A stretch of 64,000 nt of DNA from assembly GCA_902596365.1 (NCBI GenBank), contig CACJTT010000003.1, forward strand, positions 30,743 through 94,742, given 5' to 3'. The DNA is from an uncultured Alphaproteobacteria bacterium. GTDB lineage: Bacteria; Pseudomonadota; Alphaproteobacteria; HIMB59; GCA-002718135. Below the pieces are notes generated by a model. It ran no database searches, had not been told where the DNA came from, and saw only the letters and a list, made by a program, of their open reading frames with translations. Position numbers and translations under genes: made by a program. Shown piece after piece: positions 1 to 8,800 of this stretch. Within the stretch, counting starts at the first letter, position 1. Every line of letters begins with the position of its first letter.

Positions 1-1170
1 AAAAATTTAAATTGGGATCACGAAGAATTTTGTATTCCTGATGATCTTCTCTCAGAGTGGAGAAACTTTGCAAATAGGAATACTGAAGTTAAAAAAAATT
101 GGGAACATAAAAATGCTGAGTTTTTAAACTCAAGTAAATATAAAAAATTTTTTAATAAAAATTTGAACGCTGAAATTAAAAAAGAAATAATTAATTTTAA
201 AAAATCATATGCACAAGATGATACAAAGTATGCAACAAGAAAAGCTAGTGAAAGTTCACTAGAACTTCTTAATAATCATATTGTGAACTTTCTAGGTGGA
301 TCTGCCGATTTAACAGGATCTAATAATACCAAAACAAAAGAAATGGCTATTTTTAATTCTGAAAATTATCAAGGTAGTTATGTCTATTACGGTATAAGAG
401 AACATGCTATGGCAGGAGTAATGAATGGTTTAGCCTTACATGGAGGGATTAAACCTTATGGAGGAACCTTTCTAGTTTTTTCTGATTACTGTAGACCATC
501 AATAAGGTTATCTGCTTTAATGAAAATACCAGTTATATATGTCATGACACATGATTCTATAGGTCTTGGAGAAGATGGTCCAACACATCAGCCTGTAGAA
601 CATTTAGCTGCCTTAAGAGCTATTCCAGATTTAAATGTCATAAGGCCTTGTGATATTTTGGAAACAATTGAAGCATGGGAAATAGCTCTAGAAACTAAAG
701 GGCCAACTATTTTAGCATTAACTAGACAAGGTTTGCCAACTAATAAAAGAGATTCCTTTGAAGACAATTTAGTTATGAAAGGAGCCTATATAATAAAAAA
801 TTTTTCTAAATATGACGCTTCAATTTTTGCATCAGGTTCTGAGGTAGAAATTGCACTTCAGGCATCAATAAAATTGCAAGAGATAAATATTAATCTTAGA
901 GTTATATCTTTTCCATCGATGGAGCTTTTTGAAATACAAAATGAAAAATATAAAAAAGAAATAATTGGTAATAAGCCGAACTTTGCAGTTGAGGCAGGGG
1001 TAATTAATGGATGGGAAAAATATGTAACCAATGAAAATTTCATAGGTATGAAATCTTTTGGCGCAAGTGGCCCATACAATGATGTGTACAAACATTTTAG
1101 GATCACAGCTGATGATATATGTAAAAAAATTCAAGAAAAATTAATATTACATAACAAGATAAAGGATTGA
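1..1170 (+). CDS. tkt: Transketolase, C-terminal part (5' end outside window)
   Basis: Transketolase moves two-carbon ketol units between sugar phosphates in the non-oxidative pentose phosphate pathway, using thiamine diphosphate. The frame is open from base 1, so the N-terminal TPP-binding domain lies upstream and about 389 residues are visible. The pyrimidine-binding domain shows GSADLTGSNNT, then YYGIREHAMAGVMNGLALHGG with the conserved Glu-His, and GLGEDGPTHQPVEHLAALR. The usual C-terminal transketolase domain follows. A start at an internal TTG (163) would cut into the conserved fold and is not credible. The gap gene starts 2 bases after the stop, which suggests co-transcription of tkt and gap, a common alphaproteobacterial pair. 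Family assignment is secure. Confidence 0.96.
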   Translation, partial: KNLNWDHEEFCIPDDLLSEWRNFANRNTEVKKNWEHKNAEFLNSSKYKKFFNKNLNAEIKKEIINFKKSYAQDDTKYATRKASESSLELLNNHIVNFLGGSADLTGSNNTKTKEMAIFNSENYQGSYVYYGIREHAMAGVMNGLALHGGIKPYGGTFLVFSDYCRPSIRLSALMKIPVIYVMTHDSIGLGEDGPTHQPVEHLAALRAIPDLNVIRPCDILETIEAWEIALETKGPTILALTRQGLPTNKRDSFEDNLVMKGAYIIKNFSKYDASIFASGSEVEIALQASIKLQEININLRVISFPSMELFEIQNEKYKKEIIGNKPNFAVEAGVINGWEKYVTNENFIGMKSFGASGPYNDVYKHFRITADDICKKIQEKLILHNKIKD

Positions 1171-1172
1171 GA

Positions 1173-2177
1173 ATGAGGGTAGCAATTAATGGATTTGGAA
1201 GAATTGGAAAATTAGTTTTTAGAGCTTTTCTAGAAAAAAATTTAAAAGGTGTAGAAATAGTAGCAATAAATGAACTTGGCAGCTTAGACTCAAGTCTGCA
1301 TTTAATGCAATTTGATAGTATTCACGGAAAGCTTCCAATTAAGATAAAAAAAACCATTGATGGCTTAAAATACAAAAATAAAACAATTAAATTTTTTAGT
1401 GAAAGAGATCCAATTAATCTTCCTTGGCAAAAACTTAAAGTAGATATAGTTTTAGAATGTAGCGGAGTTTTTGCTAGTAAAGAAAAATCAAACGCGCATA
1501 TTATTGCAGGAGCAAAAAAAGTGATTATTTCTGCCCCAGGTTCAAATGTTGATGCTACAATTGTTCAAGGAGTTAATAATCACATATTAACAAAAAAACA
1601 TAAAATTATATCAAATGGCTCATGTACTACTAATTGTTTAGCTCCAGTTGCTATGATCCTAGATAAGGGAGTTGGTATTGAAAGTGGTTTTATGACAACT
1701 ATACATAGTTATACTGGTGATCAAAACACTGTTGATCAAAGTCATAGTGACCTAAGAAGATCAAGAGGAGCAGCTATATCGATGATTCCTACATCTACTG
1801 GCGCAGCTAAAGCTCTTAGTTTAGTATTACCAAAAATGAAGGGGAAGCTTGATGGAACAGCAATAAGAGTTCCGACACCCAATGTTTCACTAATTGATTT
1901 TACATTTACATCAAAGAAAAAAACAAATGTGGAAAAAATTAATAATTTAGCAATTAGTGCAAGTAAAACAAAAGCTTTAAAAAATATTTTAACTACAAAT
2001 GAATTGCCTTTAGTTTCAATAGATTTTAATCATAACTCAAGTAGTTCTGTGTTTGATTTAACACAAACGCAAGTTCTAAATGGTAGATTTTGCAGAATTT
2101 TATCTTGGTATGATAATGAATGGGGTTTCTCAAATAGGATGATTGAAACAATGCTTGATTTAAAAAAATTATTATAG
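1173..2177 (+). CDS. gap: Glyceraldehyde-3-phosphate dehydrogenase, type I
   Basis: Cytosolic enzyme that oxidises glyceraldehyde 3-phosphate with NAD(P) and phosphate to 1,3-bisphosphoglycerate. The 334-residue product has the N-terminal Rossmann start VAINGFGRIG, the catalytic motif SNGSCTTNC (Cys about 151), HSYTGDQNT, and the late IPTSTGAAKA and WYDNEWGFSNRM motifs. I chose the ATG at 1173, which gives the canonical MRVAINGFGRIG start behind an AAAGGA; a TTG two codons upstream would overlap the tkt stop. The dinucleotide-contact motif reads INELG rather than INDLG, so cofactor preference could differ slightly; this is inference. The usual downstream pgk and fba genes are absent here. Confidence 0.96.
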   Translation: MRVAINGFGRIGKLVFRAFLEKNLKGVEIVAINELGSLDSSLHLMQFDSIHGKLPIKIKKTIDGLKYKNKTIKFFSERDPINLPWQKLKVDIVLECSGVFASKEKSNAHIIAGAKKVIISAPGSNVDATIVQGVNNHILTKKHKIISNGSCTTNCLAPVAMILDKGVGIESGFMTTIHSYTGDQNTVDQSHSDLRRSRGAAISMIPTSTGAAKALSLVLPKMKGKLDGTAIRVPTPNVSLIDFTFTSKKKTNVEKINNLAISASKTKALKNILTTNELPLVSIDFNHNSSSSVFDLTQTQVLNGRFCRILSWYDNEWGFSNRMIETMLDLKKLL

Positions 2178-2594
2178 GTGAAAAAAAAATTAGTCGCTTT
2201 TAATATAAATACGCTTGAGGAAGCAAAAGGCATTATTTTAGAGACTAAAATTTATAAAATTAAACCTATACTTTACTTTAAATATTATATGCTTAGTGGT
2301 TTTGGGGCTGAATATGTTTTGAATTTTCAAAAAATTCTAATTTCTAAGTTTGGTAAATCAAGCTTTAAACTGTTTATTGATTGTGGCTTTGACAGTAGTT
2401 TATGCATAAGAATGGCAATTAAAAAAATTGAATATTTAAAACTTAGGGGTAATTCAATTATATTAAAAAAGATTAGAGATATAACAGATAAAAATAGAGT
2501 TTTATTAAATCCTTCTTTTAATATAGTAGACTGCAGAAATATAAAAAATATTAATTTAAAAATTAAAAAAATATATTCTAGGAATAAAAAATGA
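2178..2594 (+). CDS. Hypothetical protein, 138 aa, between gap and efp
   Basis: I do not recognise a named family. The GTG start directly abuts the gap stop and the stop overlaps the efp ATG by 4 bases (ATGA), so the gene is translated within the tkt-gap-efp run and is probably real. The protein is Lys/Ile-rich and cytosolic, with no signal peptide or membrane span. The centre reads like an alternating beta/alpha fold: PILYFKYYMLSGFGAEYVLNF, then LFIDCGFDSSLCIRMAI. It faintly recalls small uncharacterised proteins (LDCGDAPG-like motif) found beside glycolytic genes in other alphaproteobacteria; this is from memory and weak. A ThiE-like remnant is another possibility, but no thiamine-phosphate-synthase motif is visible. 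Confidence 0.6.
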   Translation: MKKKLVAFNINTLEEAKGIILETKIYKIKPILYFKYYMLSGFGAEYVLNFQKILISKFGKSSFKLFIDCGFDSSLCIRMAIKKIEYLKLRGNSIILKKIRDITDKNRVLLNPSFNIVDCRNIKNINLKIKKIYSRNKK

Positions 2595-3160
2595 AAATCG
2601 ATGGTAATCAAATTAAAGTAGGAAATATTTTAGAAATTAATTCTAAATTATGGCGTGTATTAAAAACTCAACACACTCAACCTGGTAAAGGTGGTGCATA
2701 TTTACAGGTTGAGATGAAAGAAATTCGTGAAGGTACGAAAATGAATGAAAGATTTAGATCCTCTGAAAGTGTAGAGAGGGCAATTCTTGATGAGAAAATT
2801 TGTCAATTTCTATACGCAGAAAATAATAAATTTGTTTTCATGGATAATTCAACATACGAACAGATTGAAATTGGAGATGATATAATAACAGAACGACAAT
2901 CTAAGTTTTTGATTGAAAACGATAATATTAATCTTCAATTTTATGAAGGATCAGTTGTTGGTGTAGAACTACCTGATAATATAACCTTAAAAGTTGAAGA
3001 GACTGAAGCAGTGGTAAAAGGACAAACTGCTGCATCATCATATAAGCCTGCTATATTAACGGGTGGAATAAAAACTTCTGTTCCACCTTTTATATCAACT
3101 GAAGACTACATAGTAATAAGTACAATAGACTCAACTTATGTTGAAAAAGTAAAAAAATGA
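2591..3160 (+). CDS. efp: Translation elongation factor P
   Basis: EF-P binds stalled ribosomes between the P and E sites and speeds peptide bonds at polyproline stretches. The 189 residues match the family length and its three beta-barrel domains: the KOW-like N-terminal domain (1-65), the central OB domain (about 70-128) and the C-terminal OB domain (130-189). The loop TQPGKGGAY carries the tip lysine (K33) that is lysylated in organisms with EpmA/EpmB; neither gene is in this window. The C-terminal signature GVELPDNITLKVEETE is clear. The gene overlaps its neighbours on both sides by 4 bases (ATGA), so expression is coupled to the upstream unknown gene and the downstream phosphatase. Confidence 0.97.
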   Translation: MKIDGNQIKVGNILEINSKLWRVLKTQHTQPGKGGAYLQVEMKEIREGTKMNERFRSSESVERAILDEKICQFLYAENNKFVFMDNSTYEQIEIGDDIITERQSKFLIENDNINLQFYEGSVVGVELPDNITLKVEETEAVVKGQTAASSYKPAILTGGIKTSVPPFISTEDYIVISTIDSTYVEKVKK

Positions 3161-3936
3161 TGCTGCCATCAACTATTAATATTTTTGAAAAAGCAGCAAG
3201 AAAAGCTGGTAGAATACTAGCACGTGATTTTGGTGAAATAGAAAATTTACAAATACAGTCAAAAAATGTTGGTGACTTTGTTACTAGTGCTGATTTAAAA
3301 ATTGAGGAATCTTTATTGGAAACATTAAGATATTATTATCCAAAAGTGAACTTTTTAACAGAGGAATCAGGCTATATTCAAGGTGAAGGGGAAACAATAG
3401 TTATTGATCCAATTGATGGAACAACAAACTTTATTCATGGCATTCCTCATGTGGCCATTGTTATTGCAAAAATAAGAAACAATGAAATAACTGATGGTGT
3501 AGTTTATAATCCTATTTTGAATGAATTTTATTGGGCATCTTTAGGCAAAGGTTCTTGGTGCAACAATAAACGATTAAGAGTTTCAAAAAGACATGATCTA
3601 ACAAATTGTTTAATAGGAACAGGAATTCCTTTTGGAAATAGAGTTTATAAAAACTTTTATAAAGAACTTGATAATATTTCCAAAAATTCTGCTGGAGTAA
3701 GAAGATTAGGTGCTGCTGCTTTAGATTTAGCATATGTTTCCTCTGGTAAAATTGATGGTTTCTGGGAAAGAGATCTAAATTTATGGGATATTTCTTCTGG
3801 TGTCTTACTTGTAAAAGAAGCTGGTGGCAAAATAACAGATCCAGATGGGAAAAAATGGACAACAAATTCAAGAGATATAGTTGTTTCTAACACATTAATT
3901 CATAATAAATTGACAGAAAATCTAACTTTACTTTAA
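3157..3936 (+). CDS. suhB: Inositol-1-monophosphatase family protein
   Basis: Mg-dependent phosphatase of the inositol monophosphatase superfamily; SuhB hydrolyses inositol phosphates and in E. coli also takes part in rRNA antitermination. All metal-site motifs are present: DFVTSADLKIEE (D-x-x-T-x-x-D), EESG, DPIDGTTNF, and the late LNLWDISSG. The 259-residue length is normal. The start is the first of two tandem ATGs overlapping the efp stop. The efp-suhB pairing is common in alphaproteobacteria. Exact substrate cannot be read; a fructose-bisphosphatase or histidinol-phosphatase role within the superfamily is possible but less likely. Confidence 0.93.
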   Translation: MMLPSTINIFEKAARKAGRILARDFGEIENLQIQSKNVGDFVTSADLKIEESLLETLRYYYPKVNFLTEESGYIQGEGETIVIDPIDGTTNFIHGIPHVAIVIAKIRNNEITDGVVYNPILNEFYWASLGKGSWCNNKRLRVSKRHDLTNCLIGTGIPFGNRVYKNFYKELDNISKNSAGVRRLGAAALDLAYVSSGKIDGFWERDLNLWDISSGVLLVKEAGGKITDPDGKKWTTNSRDIVVSNTLIHNKLTENLTLL

Positions 3937-3962
3937 GATATATTTCACTATAAGACTTGAAA

Positions 3963-4190
3963 ATGAAAAAAAGTATACATCCAGATTACCATGAAATAAA
4001 TGTTGTTATGACCGACGGATCAACGTTTAAAACAAAATCTACCTGGGGTAAAGAAAACGATACGCTAAAGTTGGATATTGACCCAAAGTCGCATCCAGCC
4101 TGGACTGGTGGTAAAGCAAATTTAAACGAAGCTGAAGGACAAGTAGCAAGATTTCAGAAACGTTTTAAAGGTGTAAAAATATCTAAATAG
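3963..4190 (+). CDS. rpmE: 50S ribosomal protein L31
   Basis: Small protein bridging the central protuberance of the large subunit to the small subunit. The product starts [20 protein letters not shown], the standard L31 opening, and ends in a basic QKRFKG tail, 75 residues in all. The ATG at 3963 is preferred over the TTG two codons upstream because families begin MKK. No CxxC zinc-binding cysteines are present, so this is the zinc-independent (C-minus) form. It lies 26 bases after suhB and runs convergent to the DUF1192 gene with no gap. Confidence 0.95.
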   Translation: MKKSIHPDYHEINVVMTDGSTFKTKSTWGKENDTLKLDIDPKSHPAWTGGKANLNEAEGQVARFQKRFKGVKISK

Positions 4191-4373
4191 TTATTTAAAA
4201 TATTTTTCAGCTTCATTTATAGAGCTTTCCTTTAGAACAATTTCCTCTTCAACTCTTTTAATTTCTTCCTTAAGCTCAAAAATATATTGTTTTAAATTAT
4301 CTATACTCAAATCCTCTAAATTAAGGGTTTTTATAGTCTTTTCCTTTTCATTAATTTCTAAAAAATCAGTCAT
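4191..4373 (-). CDS. DUF1192-family small protein
   Basis: Sixty-residue protein matching the alphaproteobacterial DUF1192 pattern: a short acidic N-terminus, LNLEDLSIDNLKQYIFELKEEI, then a helix of repeated Glu/Lys and the ending NEAEKYFK, which corresponds to the AEALFK ending of the family. It is almost certainly one alpha-helical coiled coil. The function of the family is unknown. The ATG at 4373 is used; a TTG two codons upstream is less likely. Its stop codon is directly adjacent to that of rpmE on the other strand, leaving no room for a terminator. Confidence 0.8.
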   Translation of the reverse strand: MTDFLEINEKEKTIKTLNLEDLSIDNLKQYIFELKEEIKRVEEEIVLKESSINEAEKYFK

Positions 4374-4443
4374 AAGCAATTATTTTATATTAAATTGAAA
4401 GGAATATATTTATAAGAGTTTTTTTTTTATAAAAGGATAAAAT

Positions 4444-5028
4444 ATGAAATTACCACTAATGCCAAAAGCAACAGCAATATGGCTGATTGACAATACCTCA
4501 CTTAGTTTTGATCAAATATCTGAATTTTGCGGCCTTCATGAATTGGAAGTGCAGGGAATAGCAGATGGTGAAGTTGCCGTAGGTATGCGTGGTTATGATC
4601 CAATTGATAACAAACAACTAACAAAAGAAGAAATATCAAGATGTGAAAGTGATCCTAATGCTAGATTAAATTTAATTTCTTCAGAAGTAATTGATTCTCT
4701 ACCTCCAAGAAAAAAGGACTCTAAATATACTCCATTATCATTAAGGCAGGAGAAGCCCTACGCAATATTTTGGCTAATTAAAAGATATCCTGATGAATTA
4801 AGTAGCTCACAAATTGCAAAGCTAACTGGATCCACTAAAAATACAGTTGAGGCAATTCGTAATGGAACTTTTAGAGAAGCAATACTTGAGGCAAAAAGTC
4901 CAATGGATACTGGCCTCTGTACATTTCAAGATCTCGAAAAAGCCCTTAACCGTGCTAAAAACAAAAAAGATAGACAAGAGGCTCAGGAGGCTAAAGAAAA
5001 ATTATTGTCAGAAACTGAATCTAATTAA
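4444..5028 (+). CDS. trcR: DUF1013 protein, TrcR-type cell-cycle transcription factor
   Basis: Member of DUF1013, a family nearly confined to alphaproteobacteria; Caulobacter TrcR is an RNA-polymerase-associated regulator of cell-cycle genes. The 194 residues show two related helical DNA-binding-like units: LPLMPKATAIWLIDNTSLSF through GLHELEVQGIADGEV (1-45) and KPYAIFWLIKRYPDELSSSQIAKLTGSTKNTVEAIRNGTF (about 101-140). Between them lies the family block GYDPIDNKQLTKEEI. The basic tail is a likely coil. It starts after an AAAGGA ribosome-binding site. The 3' end overlaps the convergent DUF2878 gene by 8 bases. Together with CcrM at 50 kb it indicates a Caulobacter-like cell-cycle methylation circuit, which is inference. 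Confidence 0.9.
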   Translation: MKLPLMPKATAIWLIDNTSLSFDQISEFCGLHELEVQGIADGEVAVGMRGYDPIDNKQLTKEEISRCESDPNARLNLISSEVIDSLPPRKKDSKYTPLSLRQEKPYAIFWLIKRYPDELSSSQIAKLTGSTKNTVEAIRNGTFREAILEAKSPMDTGLCTFQDLEKALNRAKNKKDRQEAQEAKEKLLSETESN

Positions 5029-5539
5029 ATTTTATTTTCAACAAATAGTTTAAATAAAACAACATTAAAAATATCCAAAAAGTTATCATTAAAACAAAAA
5101 AGAGAAATAATTGATTAATATCAATTAGACCAAGAGGACTTCCCGAATAGTAAGTTAGCGGACCTAAAATTGCACTAAGTAAAAGAGCTATAAATTTATA
5201 TTTTGATAAAAAAACAAAAACTTCATCAAATAAAGTTGCAAAACTTGGCCATAGCACGAGCATCCATATGGGCAACCATCCAATATATAAAGATGAATTA
5301 AAACTATATATTTTAAAGCTTACCAAGATTGAATCGAATAAATACCCAATTACTGAAATTGAAAATACTATAAAGGTAAATTTTCTTTTATTTCGCGTAT
5401 TTATAAAAACTAAAAATAAAAAAATCAGACCACAAATTAAGCCTGGAAAAAAACTCTTATGAAAAATTTCACCAAAAACACACATTAACCAAGTTAATTG
5501 ATATCCAGAAAGAATAAAAAAAAATTTTAATTTGATCAT
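5021..5539 (-). CDS. DUF2878 integral membrane protein
   Basis: A 172-residue protein made almost wholly of hydrophobic segments, with about five to six predicted membrane helices. The family signature is visible as GWLPIWMLVLWPSFATLF and ILGPLTYYSGSPLGLI. DUF2878 has no established biochemical role but is often found in operons with CFA-synthase-like methyltransferases, DUF1365 and FAD oxidoreductases, which is exactly the arrangement here. It is the last gene of the minus-strand operon and overlaps the cfa stop by 4 bases, so translation is coupled. A part in modifying or transporting membrane lipids is inference from context. Confidence 0.87.
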   Translation of the reverse strand: MIKLKFFFILSGYQLTWLMCVFGEIFHKSFFPGLICGLIFLFLVFINTRNKRKFTFIVFSISVIGYLFDSILVSFKIYSFNSSLYIGWLPIWMLVLWPSFATLFDEVFVFLSKYKFIALLLSAILGPLTYYSGSPLGLIDINQLFLFFVLMITFWIFLMLFYLNYLLKIKFN

Positions 5540-6726
5540 TTAGTAATAAGAAAATGAGACACATCAGTTGACTTACTTATGAAACCTGTTTCACAATAAG
5601 CCAAATAAAACTCCCACATTCTTTTAAATCTATTATTAAATCCTAGTTTAACAAGATCATTCCATGAGTTTTGAAATTGAGTATTCCAGAGATTTAGAGT
5701 TTTAGCATATGATAACCCAAAGCTTTTTATTTCTTTAAAATCAAGACCTACTTTGTTATTTATTTCTAAAAGTTCTTTTTTAGTTGGAAGCATACCACCT
5801 GGGAAAATATACTGTTGAATAAAATCTGGTTGATTTTGATAGTTTAAAGATCTTTTTTCATCTATTGTGATGATTTGCAATGCTGCTTTACCAGAATTTA
5901 TTAGAGAGTTGCTAACAATATCAAAGTACTTTTCCCAATATTTTTTTCCTACAGCTTCAAACATTTCTATAGATGCTATATTAGAGTATTGAGTATCAAT
6001 ATCTCTGTAATCCTTATATTTAATTGATACTTTTTCTCCTAAGCCTTCTTTTTGAATTTTATTTGACGCATATTCATATTGCTCCTTAGATATAGTAATT
6101 GCATCAATTTTAGATTTAAAGTTTTTTGCCGCATATGAGGAAAATCCCCCCCATCCACAACCAATTTCCAGAACATTAGAATTCTCATTTAAATTTAATG
6201 ATTCTGCTATTTTACGATACTTGTTAAGTTGCGCATCGAATAAATTTTGATTTTCTTTCTCAAAATATGCTGAAGAGTATGTCATACTTTTGTCTAACCA
6301 CTTAGTATAAAAATTATTACCTAGATCATAATGGTACTCAATATTTTTTTTACTTTGAGACTTTGTGTTTTCATTGAGAAAATGTTTAAATTTAGAATAA
6401 ATATTAAAAAAAATATTTGATTTTAAGTTTTCTAAGAAATGATTTTCATTTCTAAATGCTAACAATAATAAATTAGTTAAATTAGAAGAACTAAAATCAC
6501 CATCCATGTATGACTCTGCAAATCCAATTGATTTTCTCTTTAAAATTTTAGAAATAAATTTATAATTATTTATAGTTAAATCTGCTTTATTTTTACTTTT
6601 AATACCTGAAAATGTTTGCATAGAGCCAGAAGGGAAAGTTACTGATAATTCTCCATATTTAATTTTTGAAAGAAATTTTTGAGCAACAATTTCAAATGGC
6701 GGTTTAAATTTATTATATAAATGCAT
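5536..6726 (-). CDS. cfa: Cyclopropane-fatty-acyl-phospholipid synthase family methyltransferase
   Basis: SAM-dependent enzyme that adds a methyl or methylene group to the double bond of unsaturated acyl chains in membrane phospholipids. The 396 residues contain the N-terminal lipid-binding region (1-120), YHYDLGNNFY (131-140), the SAM-binding VLEIGCGWGGF (185-195), IEMFEAVG (253-260), FIQQYIFPGGMLP (302-314), and the tail WEFYLAYCETGF (371-382). The start ATG shares one base with the stop of the DUF1365 gene (TAATG). In Rhodobacter a homologue in a similar gene set (UfaM) methylates fatty acids for furan fatty acid synthesis under RpoE/ChrR control. Whether this one makes cyclopropane, methyl-branched or furan lipids cannot be read. 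Confidence 0.92.
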   Translation of the reverse strand: MHLYNKFKPPFEIVAQKFLSKIKYGELSVTFPSGSMQTFSGIKSKNKADLTINNYKFISKILKRKSIGFAESYMDGDFSSSNLTNLLLLAFRNENHFLENLKSNIFFNIYSKFKHFLNENTKSQSKKNIEYHYDLGNNFYTKWLDKSMTYSSAYFEKENQNLFDAQLNKYRKIAESLNLNENSNVLEIGCGWGGFSSYAAKNFKSKIDAITISKEQYEYASNKIQKEGLGEKVSIKYKDYRDIDTQYSNIASIEMFEAVGKKYWEKYFDIVSNSLINSGKAALQIITIDEKRSLNYQNQPDFIQQYIFPGGMLPTKKELLEINNKVGLDFKEIKSFGLSYAKTLNLWNTQFQNSWNDLVKLGFNNRFKRMWEFYLAYCETGFISKSTDVSHFLITK

Positions 6727-7499
6727 TAAAAACTTCCTTCAAATGATATCGTATCTTTGGGTTTTTTCTTTCTAGAATAATATTTGCCACCTTTAAAAAA
6801 AATTATTATAGCTTCAAATAAAATTGCAGACATAATTTTAAAACCAAATAGAGGGTTTAAAAGATTATATTTTAATAATTTAGATACTTTGAAATTTATG
6901 AATTTTCCTGATTGTGAAGCCATAAGTATTTTTTTATTATTATTGTCATATAGGGCTATAATAATATTTATATAGTCATTGGTTAGTTTATTTGTAAATA
7001 AATATTTACCTTTCATTCCAATAAAAGGAGAAACATAAAAATTTTTTTGACATTCATGAGTTAAAGCTTTTAAATTTTTAAAATGTCCTCTTGAAAATAT
7101 ATAAGTATGTTGCTCATTGGAAGTATTTTTAACCTCATAAAATATTGATATTAATTTATCTTCATCATAACAATAAATTATTGAAAGAGGATTAAAAACA
7201 TATCCAAAAATTCTAGGGAAACAAAGTATTTTAATTTTTAAATTACTATACTTTACCTCATAGTTTTGTAACATATCAATTATAAATTCTTTAATGGATC
7301 TTTCATCTCTATATCCATGATCTTTTTCATTAAAAGAAAATATATTAAATGAATTTACAGAAAAAATTTTTGATTTTGATTGTATAATTTCTAGTTCATC
7401 AAGATCTATAAATAAACTTGGAACTTTGTACTTAAAAAAATGCTCAATGTTTCCATAACGTTTATGAACTATTGAAGAAACTATAATCTTGGTGTTCAT
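6726..7499 (-). CDS. DUF1365 family protein
   Basis: A 257-residue protein of the DUF1365 family, typical partner of CFA-type methyltransferases. Signatures seen are IVHKRY near the N-terminus, FGYVFNPLSIIYCYD (about 98-112), EVKNTSNEQHTYIF, KNFYVSPFIGMKGKY, and a hydrophobic C-terminal segment ending FFKGGKYYSRKKKP. No catalytic role is established for the family; it may bind acyl chains or present lipid to its neighbours. It sits between the FAD oxidoreductase (5-base gap) and cfa (1-base overlap), consistent with one co-translated lipid-modification unit. Confidence 0.9.
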   Translation of the reverse strand: MNTKIIVSSIVHKRYGNIEHFFKYKVPSLFIDLDELEIIQSKSKIFSVNSFNIFSFNEKDHGYRDERSIKEFIIDMLQNYEVKYSNLKIKILCFPRIFGYVFNPLSIIYCYDEDKLISIFYEVKNTSNEQHTYIFSRGHFKNLKALTHECQKNFYVSPFIGMKGKYLFTNKLTNDYINIIIALYDNNNKKILMASQSGKFINFKVSKLLKYNLLNPLFGFKIMSAILFEAIIIFFKGGKYYSRKKKPKDTISFEGSF

Positions 7500-7504
7500 T
7501 TGAT

Positions 7505-8800
7505 TTAATAAAATAGTCTATTATAAAAGTTATTATCTCTTTTCCAAGGGATATCAACATTCAACATTTTTGAAATGTAGGCAGCTGATTGAATTCCATC
7601 TTCATGAAATCCATATCCATGATAGGCTCCACAGAAGAATGTATTATTAACTCCTTGAAGATTTTTTAGTTTACTTTGAGATTTCATCGTTTGTAAATTA
7701 AATTTTGGATGTGTGAAAAATTTCTCATTATGTATATCTTCTGGAGTCTTTTCAGGATTAATTGTTACAAAATATTCTTTTTTAGTTTGTAATTTTTGAA
7801 GGTTATTCATCCAATAAGTTAATGTGAAATTTGTATCTTCCTTTTTATTTTTAATAAAATTCCAGCTAGACCATGTTTTTTTATTTTTGGGCATCATAGA
7901 TCTGTCTGAGTGGAGGTATGCTCTATTTCTAGTATATTTAAACTCTGATAAGATTTTTTTTTCATCATCTGTTGGGTTATCGATTATTTTTAAAGCTTGA
8001 TCTGCATGAGTGGCAATAATAAGATAATCGAATGCAATCTCTTCATCGTTTTTATGTATTTTTAAACCATTATCAGATCTAACTATCTTATTTATTTTTG
8101 TATTAAGGTTGTAATTGAATTTCTTAAGTTCTAAGATTTTTTTTATATATGAATTACTACCACCCTGAACATATTTCCACTGAGGTCTGTTTTTAAAATT
8201 AAATAAGTCATGATTATTAAAAAAGTTTAAAAACAACTTTAGAGGAAAATTCTTTACATCGGTTTGATTTGCTGACCAAATTGATGATATTAAAGGGTAT
8301 ATATGAAGTTTTTTTAAATATGATGAAAAACTATTACTATTAAGAAAGTCATCGATAGTAAGATTGTTATTAATATTATCTAATTTTAGATTTTTACATA
8401 ATTGATAAAAACGAAAAATTTCATAAATCATTTTTAAATAACTAATATTAAAAATATTTTTATATTGCCCAAATAAGGATTTGAGATTTTTACCTCCATA
8501 CTCAATATTATAATTAACATCTGAAACGGCAAATGACATATCTGAATTCATTGTTTTAACATTTAAATGTTCGAAAAATTTAATTAAATCTGGATAATTT
8601 TTTTCATTAAAAACTATAAAACCTGTATCTATAGAAATATTATTATCATTTGGTACTTTTATAGTTCTAGTGTGACCACCTAAATAATTATTTTTTTCAA
8701 ACAGATGCACATCATATTTTGATGAGAGAAAATAAGAAGCACTAATACCAGCAATACCTGATCCAATTACGGCAATTTTTTTTTTATAAATTTTATTCAC
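7505..8800 (-). CDS. FAD-dependent amine-oxidase-like oxidoreductase (NAD/FAD-binding protein)
   Basis: Flavoprotein of 431 residues in the flavin amine oxidase / phytoene-desaturase-like superfamily. The N-terminus carries the FAD Rossmann motif VIGSGIAGISASYFL (about 11-25) and LGGHTRTI; the C-terminus carries FFCGAYHGYGFHEDGIQSA, the second FAD-contact motif. It begins with a GTG whose region overlaps the photolyase stop by 8 bases. In Rhodobacter a related flavoprotein (UfaD) desaturates methylated fatty acids in furan fatty acid synthesis, so a fatty-acyl desaturase role is a reasonable but unproven reading. No carotenoid genes are near. Confidence 0.88.
   Translation of the reverse strand: MNKIYKKKIAVIGSGIAGISASYFLSSKYDVHLFEKNNYLGGHTRTIKVPNDNNISIDTGFIVFNEKNYPDLIKFFEHLNVKTMNSDMSFAVSDVNYNIEYGGKNLKSLFGQYKNIFNISYLKMIYEIFRFYQLCKNLKLDNINNNLTIDDFLNSNSFSSYLKKLHIYPLISSIWSANQTDVKNFPLKLFLNFFNNHDLFNFKNRPQWKYVQGGSNSYIKKILELKKFNYNLNTKINKIVRSDNGLKIHKNDEEIAFDYLIIATHADQALKIIDNPTDDEKKILSEFKYTRNRAYLHSDRSMMPKNKKTWSSWNFIKNKKEDTNFTLTYWMNNLQKLQTKKEYFVTINPEKTPEDIHNEKFFTHPKFNLQTMKSQSKLKNLQGVNNTFFCGAYHGYGFHEDGIQSAAYISKMLNVDIPWKRDNNFYNRLFY

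Noticed and set aside
3512..3893. Antisense open frames across the inositol monophosphatase gene
   Set aside because: Low-complexity translation, no start signal, fully inside a well-supported gene on the other strand.
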